Assembly (NCBI GenBank): GCA_037157565.1
Contig: JAZHRO010000073.1
Location: 12,964,501 to 13,028,500, forward strand
Origin: Thalassia testudinum
Taxonomy: Eukaryota; Streptophyta; Magnoliopsida; Alismatales; Hydrocharitaceae
DNA: 64,000 bases
Reading direction: 5' to 3'
Below, piece after piece: positions 1 to 10,115 of the stretch (within the stretch, counting starts at the first letter, position 1; every line of letters begins with the position of its first letter). The position numbers and the translations under genes were made by a program. A model generated the notes under the pieces. The model was not told the DNA's origin and ran no database searches. It was given only the letters and a program-made list of their open reading frames with translations.

Positions 1-249
1 TAGAAAAAAACACCAAAAACACAATAAATGAGTGGAAGAGATTCGTTGTATGAAAGGCGTAGAAACTTGACTTCTAACCCCACTTCCCTGAGTTCGACCC
101 TGGGCCTAAAAGTGACCAAGATAAAATCAAGTAGTCCAGGTAAAAAGAAATATTTTGTAAAGAGATGGTTAGGCTCGATTTAGGTTGACCACTATACACA
201 CTTCAACGATAAAATCACCATATTAACACACCTAATTGGGTCCCGACCA
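1..249 (+). repeat. 3' end of a family-A LTR, cut by the window start
   Basis: This stretch matches the last part of the LTRs of element A (about 8470-8708) in order and with few changes, including the CCCTGAGTTCGACCCTGGG segment, AAAGAGATGGTTAGG and ACTATACACA. It ends at a CA at 248-249, followed directly by decayed gag sequence on the other strand. It is therefore the right edge of an A-family element or solo LTR inserted in the gag of element F. The rest, and the second target-site copy, lie outside the window. Confidence 0.75.
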
Positions 250-2127
250 TGGGGGAGCGGAAGGGGCAGAATACATGGGATTCTGCAAAGGCGGCTGGCC
301 TTGTGCGTAATTGGGTGGTGCAGGAGGCGCCTGTAGTATGGCGTGTGCCTGTCCCTGCGGTGCCTAAAACCTAGGCGAGATGCCCTGGTTCTGCACATAT
401 CAAGGATTCAGGATGTGTTGGGAGGGCAAGGCTCCCTGAGTCCTATGCTCCTACAACAGCTGGTTCTGCGTGTTCTGTATGGTCTGAATCTGATTAGCCA
501 TTGCCTTCATAATCTGCAAGCTATCATGTGTAAACTTCCTCATCGATTCTTGCAGCTCCTCTTTCAGCGCCTCCAAAGGGTCAGCCCGCTTTGGAGGGTG
601 GTTGGCAGCTTGGTACAACAGCTGGTATAATGAGCGGGGTTGCTGCTACTGAGGCGGGAATGGCTGCTGCCTAGGGTACGTGTTTTGTGCATTCCCATAT
701 TGCCTGGTCTGGTAGTATGGATCTTGATGTGGTCTCTGTGAATTACCAGACCAGGAAAAGTTTTGATGATGGCGCCAACCAGGGCTATACGTCTGTGAAT
801 ACAGGTTATTATGCTCGTATCCTTGGATAGCACTGACGTCCTCGTAGGTCGAAGTTGTCTGAGACATATATCCGTCAAGGGGATATGCATTATAATCTGT
901 GGGTGGTGTGTAACCCTGGTCGTAGAGTGCCAGATCTGGATTATTCACAGGATCCTAATATGCAGGATCTCATAAATACGGAGAAGATGCATCTCGAGTG
1001 AGTAGATTAACTTGTGCAGGAGGGGCTTAGGATGCATAGGAGGATCTTGTGCCGGTAGAGCTCGAGTCGGATTGACCTTGACTGATCTGGTCAATCTTCT
1101 TCTCAATTAGATTTATTCTATCCAGTTGCTTGATAATGATATCGATGTCAGCTCGAACAGATTCGGTGTGAGCCTCGTGGACACCAACCTGTTGTTGACT
1201 AGGCTGCTGGAACTGGTTCATAGATGCGGCATTCATTGAGTTCTCCATTAATGATTCGAATAGCTCAAATGCACTATTCTCGACCTTTGAGAGAAAATTC
1301 CCACCGCTAGATGCATCGGCTAGATGGCGATGTGTGTCATCCAGCCCATGGTAAAGAATCTGAGCTAAGTGCCATCTGGGTATACCATGATGCGGGCATT
1401 TGCAGTAAAGGTTGTGAAATCTGTCCCATGCTTCGTGTAATTTCTCCCCACCACCCTGGGAGAAAGTCATGATTGCATGCCGCATTGCGTTTGTTTGATC
1501 GATTGGGAAGAACTTTTGCAGGAATTCACGTTGTAATTCTGGCCAGATTCCTATTGGCTTCCCAATCATCTCTAACCAGTATGAAGATTTGTCCCTCAGC
1601 GAGATTGGGAAAAGCATCATTAGAACAATCCTGAGATCAACATTCCTTGGTCAGATCATTTCAGCGAGTCGACTCAGGTCCTCGAGGTGCTGGAACAGAT
1701 CTTCGCTTGAGTTCCCATAGAAATGAGTGCTAATCAACACAATTACATTGGGCTTGAGCTCAAACGCGTCTCTGCCTACGGGAATTCTGACAAGAGGTGA
1801 GACGATTTGTGCGGCTGGGTCGTAGAAATCCCACAATTATTCTCCTCGCGGCTGGTGCTGCATCATGTCAAGTGCCATCAGAATGCGATCCATGCTCTGC
1901 TGATGCCACAACTCAGATTCGGTGACCCAGGCTTCCAGATGAGCCATCGAGTCCAGATTCTTGATGTCCTGACCCGATCTAGGTCTAGGTCCAGGATTTC
2001 CATGGTGGCTCTTGGAGTAGAAGAAATGGGGGGAGAAGATGGTTTGGGCGAGGTGACTCACCTCCTTGGGAGTTGCTCCCAAGGTCCAACCAAGTGAGGT
2101 CAAAGTGACCTCTTTTCGTGCATACAC
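250..2127 (-). pseudogene. Decayed gag of element F (Athila/Tat capsid)
   Basis: One reading frame runs through most of this stretch but is broken by in-frame stops, including those ending at 1837 (TAA), 1651 (TGA), 1027 (TAA) and 646. The part from 1836 to 1230 is a retrotransposon Gag capsid domain: it has GRDAFELKPN, then EDLSRLAE, ISLRDKSSYWL, LQREFLQKFFP and CPHHGIPRWHLAQI, matching the intact capsid of element A (10400-11000) block by block. Downstream it has SPGWRHHQNFSW, the counterpart of NPGWRNHPNFAW in A. No zinc knuckle and no polymerase are seen. Several stops stand where A-type proteins would have Q or R, as expected from C-to-T change at CAG, CAA or CGA. The left end is cut by the LTR at 1-249. 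Confidence 0.8.
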
Positions 2128-2502
2128 TGCCCAAACCCTGGGTTGGTGTAGCCATGCAGGACAAGGCTAAGGCCCTGTCAATCAAATGGTCCTTATAGAT
2201 CAAGTGGCCAGATTTTTCGTTAGGGATTTGAATTCCTGAAGATAAGTTCGTCGTACAACCGACTGAAAGTGAATCCCACCTCTCAAGCTAACCTAGCCAG
2301 TCTGGTTACGAGGGGACTAAGGGGAAGGTTCTTCCTTTGGCTTATGCCTTCAGTTCCGTTGACCCTCGAGTCGTGGTCGTTTGACACTACCCCGCAGACA
2401 TAGTCACCAGGTTTGGCAAGAGAGGTTAAAACACCTAGTAGTATGTCAACGAACTCGGGTTGATTTCGTGTTTTGACAGGAACCGTTCTCGTGCATTTGA
2501 AA
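2128..2502 (-). other. Leader of element F with a conserved Athila-like block
   Basis: No gene. On the minus strand 2309-2402 holds a block, GGGGTAGTGTCAAACGACC followed by a GGAACTGAAGGC and AAGGAAGAACCTTCC segment, that recurs in the leaders of B (26583-26672), E (54043-54125, minus) and, more weakly, I (62636-62725). The primer-binding site that should lie near 2500 cannot be found. Confidence 0.55.
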
Positions 2503-4648
2503 GTCATCGGAAATCGTAGTATAGTCGCGCAAAAATGTTCGTTATAAATTAAGTTTGTAAAAATAATGACTTGAGTCTGATCGTCCGTCTTTGGGAGGCA
2601 TTGCTTTCAGTTTTGAAATCAATCTTTTTGCCACTCTACTTTGTTTAGAAATCACATGGCGGTTTATGATTGTTACGTATTTATATAGGACATGATTAGT
2701 TGCAATAGATGATAATGAAAAGCAAGCAACTTTAATCACACAAAAAGAATGACAATTATTATATTAAGCCCATGGTGATTTCAAACATATAGATATATAT
2801 ATATATATATAAATGCATTTTCATTCATTTCATTGGAGAGTTGTTTGCACAAGAAATTTATAGGGAAGCTTATACATAAATGCTTGAAACGGAAATCTGG
2901 CTACCAAAAAATGATTGCATATAAGAATCAATGGGGGGATTTCGCATGCATAATTGGGGGAGAAGTTAAGACTACGCTACTAAGTAGTAATAAAAGCAAT
3001 AAAATTTTGAAGAGCATAAACTAAATCTAGCAGAACAAAAGGGCATTCAGGGGTGGTCCCCGATGGCCTTGGAGTGGTCGGGAGGAGAATGAGGGGCAGC
3101 CAATTAGCTCAGGCTGACCCTTGGAGAGAGGGATGATTGATCCAGCATCTCGGCATGATGTCCTCCATGGTGGTGGTAGTGAGCTCGTGGAGGTGGAGTG
3201 GCTAGCTAAGTGGAGGTGGCGTGAATGGCACCAATGGAGTGAATTTGCCAAGGAAGTGAATGGGTGTGAATGGCCAGAAGCTCTCTAGAGAATTATGGAA
3301 TTCTCTAGAGAGGCCTATGGTGGGAGCTCATGGGAGAGTGAGAGAGAGAGGATGGATGGTAGTTTTTAGATCCACCAAATGTGGATCTAAAAATTGAATG
3401 GCTCTTGGTTGCTAATTTTGGCAACCAAGGAAACCACACATGGTAGAGAGTTCTAGAGAACTCTAGGATAGGTATTTTCGTGTGGATGGTGTGTGTGGAT
3501 GTGTGTGGGTCGAAACTTAGGTGGCTAGGTTGATTAGGTTAGGTTCTAGTAGGTTTAGGTGAAGGTATGTCTCAAATTAGGGTTATAAACTCTAATTCAC
3601 TAATTTAAAGTGCAATTAAACTTAATAAAAGTTTAATTGTGTGTGTGGAAACTTAATTGAGAGTAAAACAACTCAATTAATTTATGTCTAGGTCAATTGG
3701 ACTCTCACTGAGTCCAATTGGACAGTGTGTGCTGAGATCAGAGCTCAATTGGATTCAATGAGTCCAATTGAATAGGTTGATGGAATTGACAAAGATCCAA
3801 GTCAATTAGGTTTAGTGAGGACCTAATTAGGTCCTTAGGGAGGTCTAGAGGTGATGTACTAGGGTTAGGGCACCTTAATTTAGGTTCCTATGGGGTTGGA
3901 ATTGGGTTTAGGCACCTAGAGATCCAAGATCATAGCTTAAATCTCAAAACAGGAATTGGAGAGCAGTATCAGACATACAATAATAGTGTCAGATGTCTTA
4001 TACTCAAAAATCAGAAGTCCAGACTTGTTGTCTGGACGTCCAATCAAAGTCAGGAGGGATTTTGGGTATTCTGCAGAAATTGGACATCTGATAAAGTGTC
4101 TGGACGTCCAATAACACTGCAGAAGTGGGTTTGAGGTGTGCAGGAGATGGCTAAGGGTCCTGGACATCCTATAACTTATCTGGACGTCCAGATAAGGGTT
4201 GGAACTAGGGTTTTAGGGCTTCCTAGGGTGCTATGACCTAATCTAAGGGTGGCTAAATTTTGGGGAAGTCTCTAGGCTATCCTAGGGCTAAGATGGACCT
4301 AAGCTCTTCACATTTTACTACTTTATTCCTACTTAATAGCGTAGCAAACCTTTAACTCCCTTACATTATTATTCCTACATCTAGTCTAAGCCTTCTACTC
4401 TAGCTCTGCTGCAACTCTTGTTATTCTAGATCCAGCTTCAGATCCTGCTCCAGATCCAGCTCAAGATCTACTTCTTCCCTGCAATCGACATAATGCACTT
4501 AATTAGCACAATATAACATTATTTTATGCATAGCTAAAGGAAAGCAATAAAGATGCAGATAATGCATATGCATGCATGAATAACCCTAACTTATGCTAAG
4601 TCCTAGCTTAATCTAGGTCAATTAAGACCTATCATTGCTGTGCAATCA
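2503..4648 (-). repeat. 5' LTR of element F (left edge approximate)
   Basis: The LTR ends on the plus strand with TGCAATCA at 4648, like both D LTRs. Its other end (GGAAATCGTAGTATAGTC at about 2508) matches the D LTR near 44136, but the final bases seen in D (TGACGGACG) are missing, so a small deletion removed the LTR terminus and primer site. It contains several spaced copies of a TGGACGTCCA or AGATGTC phrase around 3960-4190. A short AT microsatellite lies at 2790-2810. No gene is visible in it. Confidence 0.75.
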
Positions 4649-4653
4649 GGCAT

Positions 4654-5243
4654 CCAATCAAATCAACCAAGCGGAGAGTGGATAGATCCTTTGCTTCTTG
4701 GATCATTGTGGTCTTTGGAGGCCAATCGCTTGTACGTGATCTCAAAACCTTTCTTACAAGCTACTCCTCTTTCAGCTTGACTCCTAAATTCTTCATTGGA
4801 TTCACGATCTCTCCAAACCTTGTGTACATGTCCTTGATTGTTTCTACTTTTTCCATCCTGAAACACTCATAATTTTATGTTAAAATAGAAATACATGTTT
4901 CTTTTACCTTGCTTGTACCTTCGTAGTTGACTTCGAGAGTATTCCCTATCTCAAATGCTGACTCGCATGCTGAGATGCGGTTGAATTCCTCCTTCAATAA
5001 TGCACAATATAGTGCATTCATCGCCCTCTTATTGCTTACAATGCTTTTCTTCTGATCCGTTGTCCACTCTACTCCTTGCGGTGTCGAATCTGGGTATTTT
5101 TCTTGAATCAGGGTCCAAGCCTCCTCATCCATTGCTTTGAGGAAGACTTGCATCCTCCTATTCCAATACCCATAGTCTATCCCATCAAAATAGGGAGGAT
5201 GGGTCGACGATTGTCCTTCGATGCACCTCGAGGTTGATGTCAT
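4654..5243 (-). pseudogene. UBN2-type copia gag, N-terminal part (element G, left unit)
   Basis: Minus strand, start ATG at 5243-5241. The protein begins MTSTSRCIEG and continues PPYFDGIDYGYWNRRMQVFL, the typical start of plant Ty1-copia Gag (DUF4219 then UBN2 families), where Gag packages the element RNA. It runs through MDEEAWTLI and NALYCAL to a stop near 4875, and the frame picks up again as FQDGKSRNNQGHVHKVW. The gene is then cut by element F at 4653. A second copy with the same order lies at 20721-22294. The stop and the cut make it a pseudogene. No protease, integrase or reverse transcriptase of this unit is in the window. Confidence 0.75.
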
Positions 5244-5274
5244 CACGAGCAAGAGTTTTTACTTCTTGCTACCT

Positions 5275-5286
5275 GCTCCGATACCA
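5275..5286 (-). other. Primer-binding site of G (initiator tRNA-Met type)
   Basis: On the minus strand TGGTATCGGAGC, one change from the usual copia primer site TGGTATCAGAGC, which pairs with the 3' end of initiator tRNA-Met. It lies between the LTR end (about 5287) and the gag start (5243), as expected. The equivalent at about 22330 reads TTGTATCGGAGT. Confidence 0.75.
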
Positions 5287-6062
5287 CCCGATAGGATCTA
5301 AAATATGGAATATCTACATGCACAAAAACTCAAACACAAAAATAGTAATAACAAGAAAATTTGCACAATCAATTCAAACCACAAAGGACACAAAATGTAT
5401 AGTGGTTCCTCTCCCTTGGGTACTTTGCCACCTAAGCCTCCCAGCTTAGGATTTTTGACCAGATTCTCTCAACCCCAAGAGAATCGATTTACTAATCGAG
5501 GTAATTCACGGGTTACCTCAACCCAATTACAACAACAGGTTTGTTACAACCCAATGAGCAAATGCTCAAATACAAATGAAAGAACAGGTGTAAGACAAAA
5601 AGAATCTTACAACTAAAACCTAAGCCTCTCAACAATATATAAATGATATTACCAATTCGAGAGCTTAGAAAGAATGTGAATTTCCTTGAAACATGCGTGA
5701 GAAAAAACGTCAATGTGTTTGTAAATCCATAGCATAATTGGAAAGCGGCAAACACGATTTCTTCTCTTGAATATGTGGTGGAAAATATGAATTATATGCT
5801 CTAGAATCTTCTCTTATGTCTCTTATATATCCTATGTGCAAACAAAGAGACCTAGGGTGATTTCATAGAGTTTAATACCTAGGATAGTCGTCTACTAGAC
5901 GTTGGGATTTAATTCGCAACATTCACATTGACAAAATAAATATTCTAGCCATTCTGTTTTGGGCCAACTACTGGCTGGTACAGGTACTAAGTACTTGTAC
6001 TGGTACTAACAGCACACTGCAACTAGTACATGAGTCCTGGTACCTGTACTCATCATGGGTAT
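5287..6062 (-). repeat. LTR-1 of element G, part 1
   Basis: Matches 22342-23110 (LTR-2) throughout. It begins on the plus strand with CGATAGGATCTAAAATATGG (TGATAGG in LTR-2) and stops at the insertion point of element A. GGTAT at 6058-6062 is the left target-site copy. The part near 5960-6062 carries degenerate TACTGGTACT repeats. The LTR resumes at 17235. Confidence 0.85.
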
Positions 6063-6584
6063 TGTTTGCACCTCAAAACACGCCTATAAGAACGCCTTCT
6101 TATGCTATTTCCTAGCACTACCTATGCATATTAGGATTCCATTGTTGCATTTGTAAAAATACATGCATTCATGCATTTAATTAAGAGGAGGGAAGATTGG
6201 AATAAAAGGGCTTCATAATTTACATTTTCCTCAAGTACCTCTTTACAAAAATCCATCTCTTCTATTTTTATTTCCTCTTGATTTCTATTTTTTTTCTCTC
6301 CTGCGGCTGCAAGCTTCTCCGCTGCCTCTCCCCGCCATGTGCCTTCCCGCAGCCGCATGCAGCAGTCCCGCCTCTCCCTGCTGTCCTGCGGTCCTTCCCG
6401 CGCGCGTCCGCCCTCTCCCTGCCCAAGCCATTCCCTGCGGCTGCCATTCCTCCCATCTTCCCGCTGCTGCAACTTCCCGCGCCTCTCCCTGCAGCAGCCA
6501 CTCTCCCGCGCCTCTCCCTGCAGCAGCCACTCTCCAACGCCTCTCCCTGCTGCTGCCATGCCTCCCCGCCATCCTCTCCTCCTC

Positions 6585-6590
6585 TATAAA
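6585..6590 (+). promoter_or_regulatory. TATA box of the A LTR
   Basis: TATAAA in the context CCTCTATAAAGCAGC, the only good TATA in the GC-rich half of the LTR; transcription would start about 30 bp downstream. The identical copy in the 3' LTR is at 15102-15107. Position is seen; promoter use is inferred. Confidence 0.5.
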
Positions 6591-7549
6591 GCAGCAGCTC
6601 TTCCTCGCGACGAGGGGAAGGGGGGAACATTGCTGCAATACGCAGCTGCGGCTGGCTGCAGCAAGAAAGAATCACACCAGCAGGCCGCCACCTTCCTCTC
6701 CTCCCTCTCCCCTCCATACGCCGGACCTCCTTCGAGGAGAAACCCGACGGGCAGGAGCTCACTGTGGTGCACACTACCACAGTGAGACCATCACCGCCCA
6801 GCTCTTCAAAGAGCCGGTGGGCGTGGTGGCTCTCTGTTTTCATTTGTTTTCCGTTCCTGCCCTTCCCGCCATTGCTGCTTCTTCAAAGTCTGAAGCTGGA
6901 AGCAGCAGCAGCAGCTAAGCGGAAGCAGCAGCAGCAGCTAAGCGGCGGCAGCAGCAGCAGCAGCGGCAGCGGCCCCCGCAGCTTCCGCGAGCGTCTGCAG
7001 GCGCCCCAGCCCCTCTGCACGCGCCTGCAGGCCTTCCCCGCCTCCGTTCGTCTGCTCTGTCGCCCGCCTCTGCGCCCGCAACCGGCCGCTGCGCGCACTG
7101 CAGCGGCCGGCCAGGCCCCTTCCCGGCTCCCTGCCAACCTCTGCAAGCGTCCGCGCGCGCCTGCAGACCTCCTCCGCGCCCGCCTGCAGACTCCCCGCCT
7201 CCCTCTCTGAGCGCGCTGTCGCGAGCCTCCGCGCTCGCAGCCGGCGACGCAGACTCCTCTCCTCCTCTGGGCGAAGACGCGCCCGTGCGCCCGCGACCAT
7301 CAGACGACGGTCTTCACCTCCGGACGTCTTAACTCGCCTCCTGCAGTGCGGCTGCCTCCGTTCTCTCCGCTCCTGCCAGCTCTCTCCTGCCAGCTCTCTC
7401 CTCCGTTCTCTCCTCTCTCTCCGCTCTCTCCTGCATTCTCTCCCTCTGCCGATCTCTCTCTCTCTCTCTCTCTTTCTTTTTTTTTCACTTACAGCAACAC
7501 ACACACACCCATTCACCGACACACACACTCACACACTAATAGTAACTTA

Positions 7550-7550
7550 T

Positions 7551-7606
<56 letters not shown>

Positions 7607-7890
7607 CTATATATATATACTTATATATACATAGTATATCTATATAGTTATGTATACATACATATAATATAATATATATATACATATGCATATATAATAT
7701 ATATATATATATATATATACACATACTCATATACATATATATATATATATACATATCTATATACTTATACATATACACATATATATATATACATATATAT
7801 CTAGATACATATATACCTATATACATATATATATATATATATCTATATAGTATTATATATATATACTTATATACATATATACATAGCTAT

Positions 7891-7936
<46 letters not shown>

Positions 7937-8020
7937 CTATATATATATATATATCTATCTATATATATCTATACATATATACTTATACATTTATATACAT
8001 ACATATGTACATATATTTTC
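7550..8020. repeat. AT-rich TATATACATA-type microsatellite in the A LTR
   Basis: About 470 bp made almost only of AT dinucleotides and TACATA/TATCTA variants. The 3' LTR copy (16067-16541) is 4 bp longer, from two separate 2-bp steps. Short ORFs here are artefacts. Confidence 0.9.
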
Positions 8021-8036
8021 GCGTTATTTACTATAT

Positions 8037-8086
8037 GCTGTATCGCGGGAATATTTGCACCAGTTGCTGATATTCTGCGATACAGC
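8037..8086. other. Long imperfect stem-loop in the A LTR
   Basis: Arms GCTGTATCGC and GCGATACAGC pair perfectly, and pairing continues inwards through GAATAT and ATATTC, leaving a loop of about 16 nt. The identical copy is at 16558-16607. It lies just after the AT repeat. Function unknown. Confidence 0.8.
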
Positions 8087-8717
8087 GTGTACAAAAAGCG
8101 TGGTCCCATACATCATCCATCCTCCATCCACACTCCACGCGGCACCTAGTCGTGTTGGTTGCGTCTCTCTAGACGTCGGCTGACTCGACATAGTGCTACA
8201 CTCCATCGTCACCTCCACCCCCACCCCTTTATATATATACTACATATAAATATATATCTATAGCTACTATATTTACTTTCTATCTGATAGCTTACTTAGT
8301 AAAAAGATAAAAAAAGGGTATAAAAGTGAAAAGATAATCTTTGATTTGCAGGTACCCCATCTTGCAAGTAGCAAGACGTGTTTTGAAACTCTGTTTTGGC
8401 TAAAAGCAAAGGACACAATTTTGAGGGTGTGCCTCAAGAACAAGGATTACCAGAAAAAAAACCTAAATAAGAAAAATACCAAAAACAGAATAAACGAACG
8501 GAAGAGACGCGTTTTAAGGAAAACGTAGAAACTCGACTTGAACCCCACTTCCCTGAGTTCGACCCTGGGCTTAAAAGTGACAAGATAAAATCAATTAGGC
8601 CAGGTTAAAAATTTTGTAAAGAGATGGTTAGGTCTGAATTAGGTTAACCACTATACACATTTCAACGATAAAAATATCATATTAACAACCTATCCAGGCC
8701 GACCATCATAGCTTTTC

Positions 8718-8735
8718 TGGCGCCGTTGCCGGGGA
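8718..8735 (+). other. Primer-binding site of element A (tRNA-Asp)
   Basis: TGGCGCCGTTGCCGGGGA, complementary to the 3' end of plant tRNA-Asp, 9 bp after the LTR end. This is the usual primer site of Athila/Tat elements. It is unmutated, in line with recent insertion. Confidence 0.92.
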
Positions 8736-10115
8736 GGTGCGCTTTCGAGTAAGTTTCTATCCAATTCCTTTAAATTTGTCTCTTCTCTCTTCACGGGTAT
8801 TATTGTTTTTGGTGTGCAGGTGAACCTGGTGGAAGGAGAAGAAGGCTAACGAAGTCGAGGACGTGAGCAGATCCATGGCGGGAACGAGAGCGTGAAGACG
8901 CCGACATCGCATTGGAGCTTCGCACACGTTGCCGAACAAGTAGGTTTTCTTTTCTCATCAAATTAGTGTTAACTTGCCACCACAAAAATAAAAAAAAATT
9001 TAAAAACTAAAAATTAGAAAAACTTCTTGGGATTTCTTGAGGGCAAGTGGATTAAAATTCACTTGATTGATTGGTTGTCTTCACTCCCACTGCCCCGGGA
9101 TTTCCCGCCTTACTTCGCATAGCGAAAATTCTAGAATCTTGATTCTTAGATTTTTCGCCATGGGAAGTATTCTTTGAGGCAAAGAAAAAGATTGCTTGTA
9201 TCCCTCTTTTGCCTCAATTATCTTTAATTCAGGATCACTTTTTTGGTGGGGAGATTTGGAATTGAGTTGATTCCAACCCCACCACGACTTTTCAAACTTG
9301 CCTGTGATTCGATCCTGAATACTTCAACCCCAAAAATTTTATTTTCTTTATCTGTTGGTTGAAGCCTTGTGTGTGGATATCTTTCTAGTGATTGGGAGCA
9401 CTTGAATTGAAGTGCTTTGGCTCCCTTTCACATTGGTATAAAATTGATTCGTGCATCCACACTTAGAAATCTCCATTTAGGGTAGCCCATTGCATTTTAG
9501 CATGCATTAACTAACTGATAATTGAAGAAGGGTTTCTTGGGTTTTAGAAGGAAAACCTGTATTTTTGCAAAAAAACCCGGAGATTGGTTGAATTGGTAAT
9601 TCAGCAAAACCCTAAAATTCATACTACTTAAGGCTGAACTCTAAAAAACCATTCGCCAATAAAAACTTCAATTCGGGGAGATTTCCCCGTTGCATGCTTG
9701 TTCTTACACACTCTTAAAATCAATCACTTGGGCATTACCCGTAAACAACGCCCTTCACATTCCAAAAGCACTTGACCCTAAGCCTCTAATTAAAACTGGT
9801 AGTAACTTGACCCTTACTAAGGATTGGAGGTCTAACTACCTGTGTGTAGCGACTACGTGCTGGTGAGAGTTCCCGTGTGCTATCGGGTGTCTAAGACTGG
9901 GGCAAACGGCCTTTCAATCTGGCCCGGTGGTTCCGCGGTGCTCGCATTCGGTTCCGTAGTTCGTGATAGTAGGTAACTTAGATCTTTAGGTCTAAGGGCA
10001 CACTGTAGAGGTTAGGAACTTGACTGTATTGATTTGTAATCAAGTGTACCTGTGCGGCGTCATTTCTCTCATCCCTTTTCCCTTCTCATCTCCCCAATTC
10101 TTCCTGCGGTAGTGC
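8736..10115 (+). other. Leader of element A, with possible introns
   Basis: No ORF of note. Possible splice signals: GTAAGT at 8749-8754, a pyrimidine-rich stretch ending in CAG at 8817-8819, GTAGGT at 8940-8945, and TTCTTCCTGCGGTAG ending at 10112, three bases before the gag ATG. The part at 9740-9990 shares phrases with the leaders of B, E and I (CTTCACATTCCAAAAGCAC, then CTAAGGATTGG) and can fold: TAACTACCT near 9834 can pair with AGGTAACTTA near 9971. Splicing and RNA packaging are inferences. Confidence 0.55.

Larger units (their letters stand above)
250..4648 (-). mobile_element. Element F: decayed Athila-like Ty3 retrotransposon, 5' part
   Basis: Read on the minus strand this is a 5' LTR (4648 down to about 2503), a leader, and a gag with many stops. 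It is cut at 249 by an A-family LTR. The LTR begins (minus strand) TGATTGCACAGCAATGATAG, much like the start of the D LTR, and contains the same kind of repeated TGGACGTCCA phrases. The expected tRNA-Asp primer site and the last bases of the LTR are missing around 2500. F lies inside the gag of element G; GGCAT at 4649-4653 is its likely right target-site copy. Relationship to D is by shared sequence; age is inferred from the stops. Confidence 0.8.
6063..8708 (+). repeat. 5' LTR of element A
   Basis: TG...CA LTR of 2646 bp. From left to right it has a C+T and CAG-rich stretch with imperfect 30-bp tandem units (CTCTCCCTGCAGCAGCCACT at about 6480-6560), a TATA box at 6585-6590, AGCAGC runs at 6900-6965, a TC run at 7456-7475, an AT-rich repeat of about 470 bp (7550-8020), a strong stem-loop at 8037-8086 and a CCCTGAGTTCGACCCTGGG segment near 8550. 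The many frames open across the first 1.4 kb reflect base composition, not genes. Confidence 0.96.

Noticed and set aside
6131..7528. Many long open frames on both strands in the GC-rich part of the A LTR (and the copy at 14648-16045)
   Set aside because: They overlap in all frames, are low-complexity (Ala, Arg, Pro, Ser runs), repeat exactly in the second LTR and have no domain; they follow from CTG/CAG-rich composition.
7346..7826. Open frames made of Tyr-Ile repeats
   Set aside because: Direct translation of the AT microsatellite.
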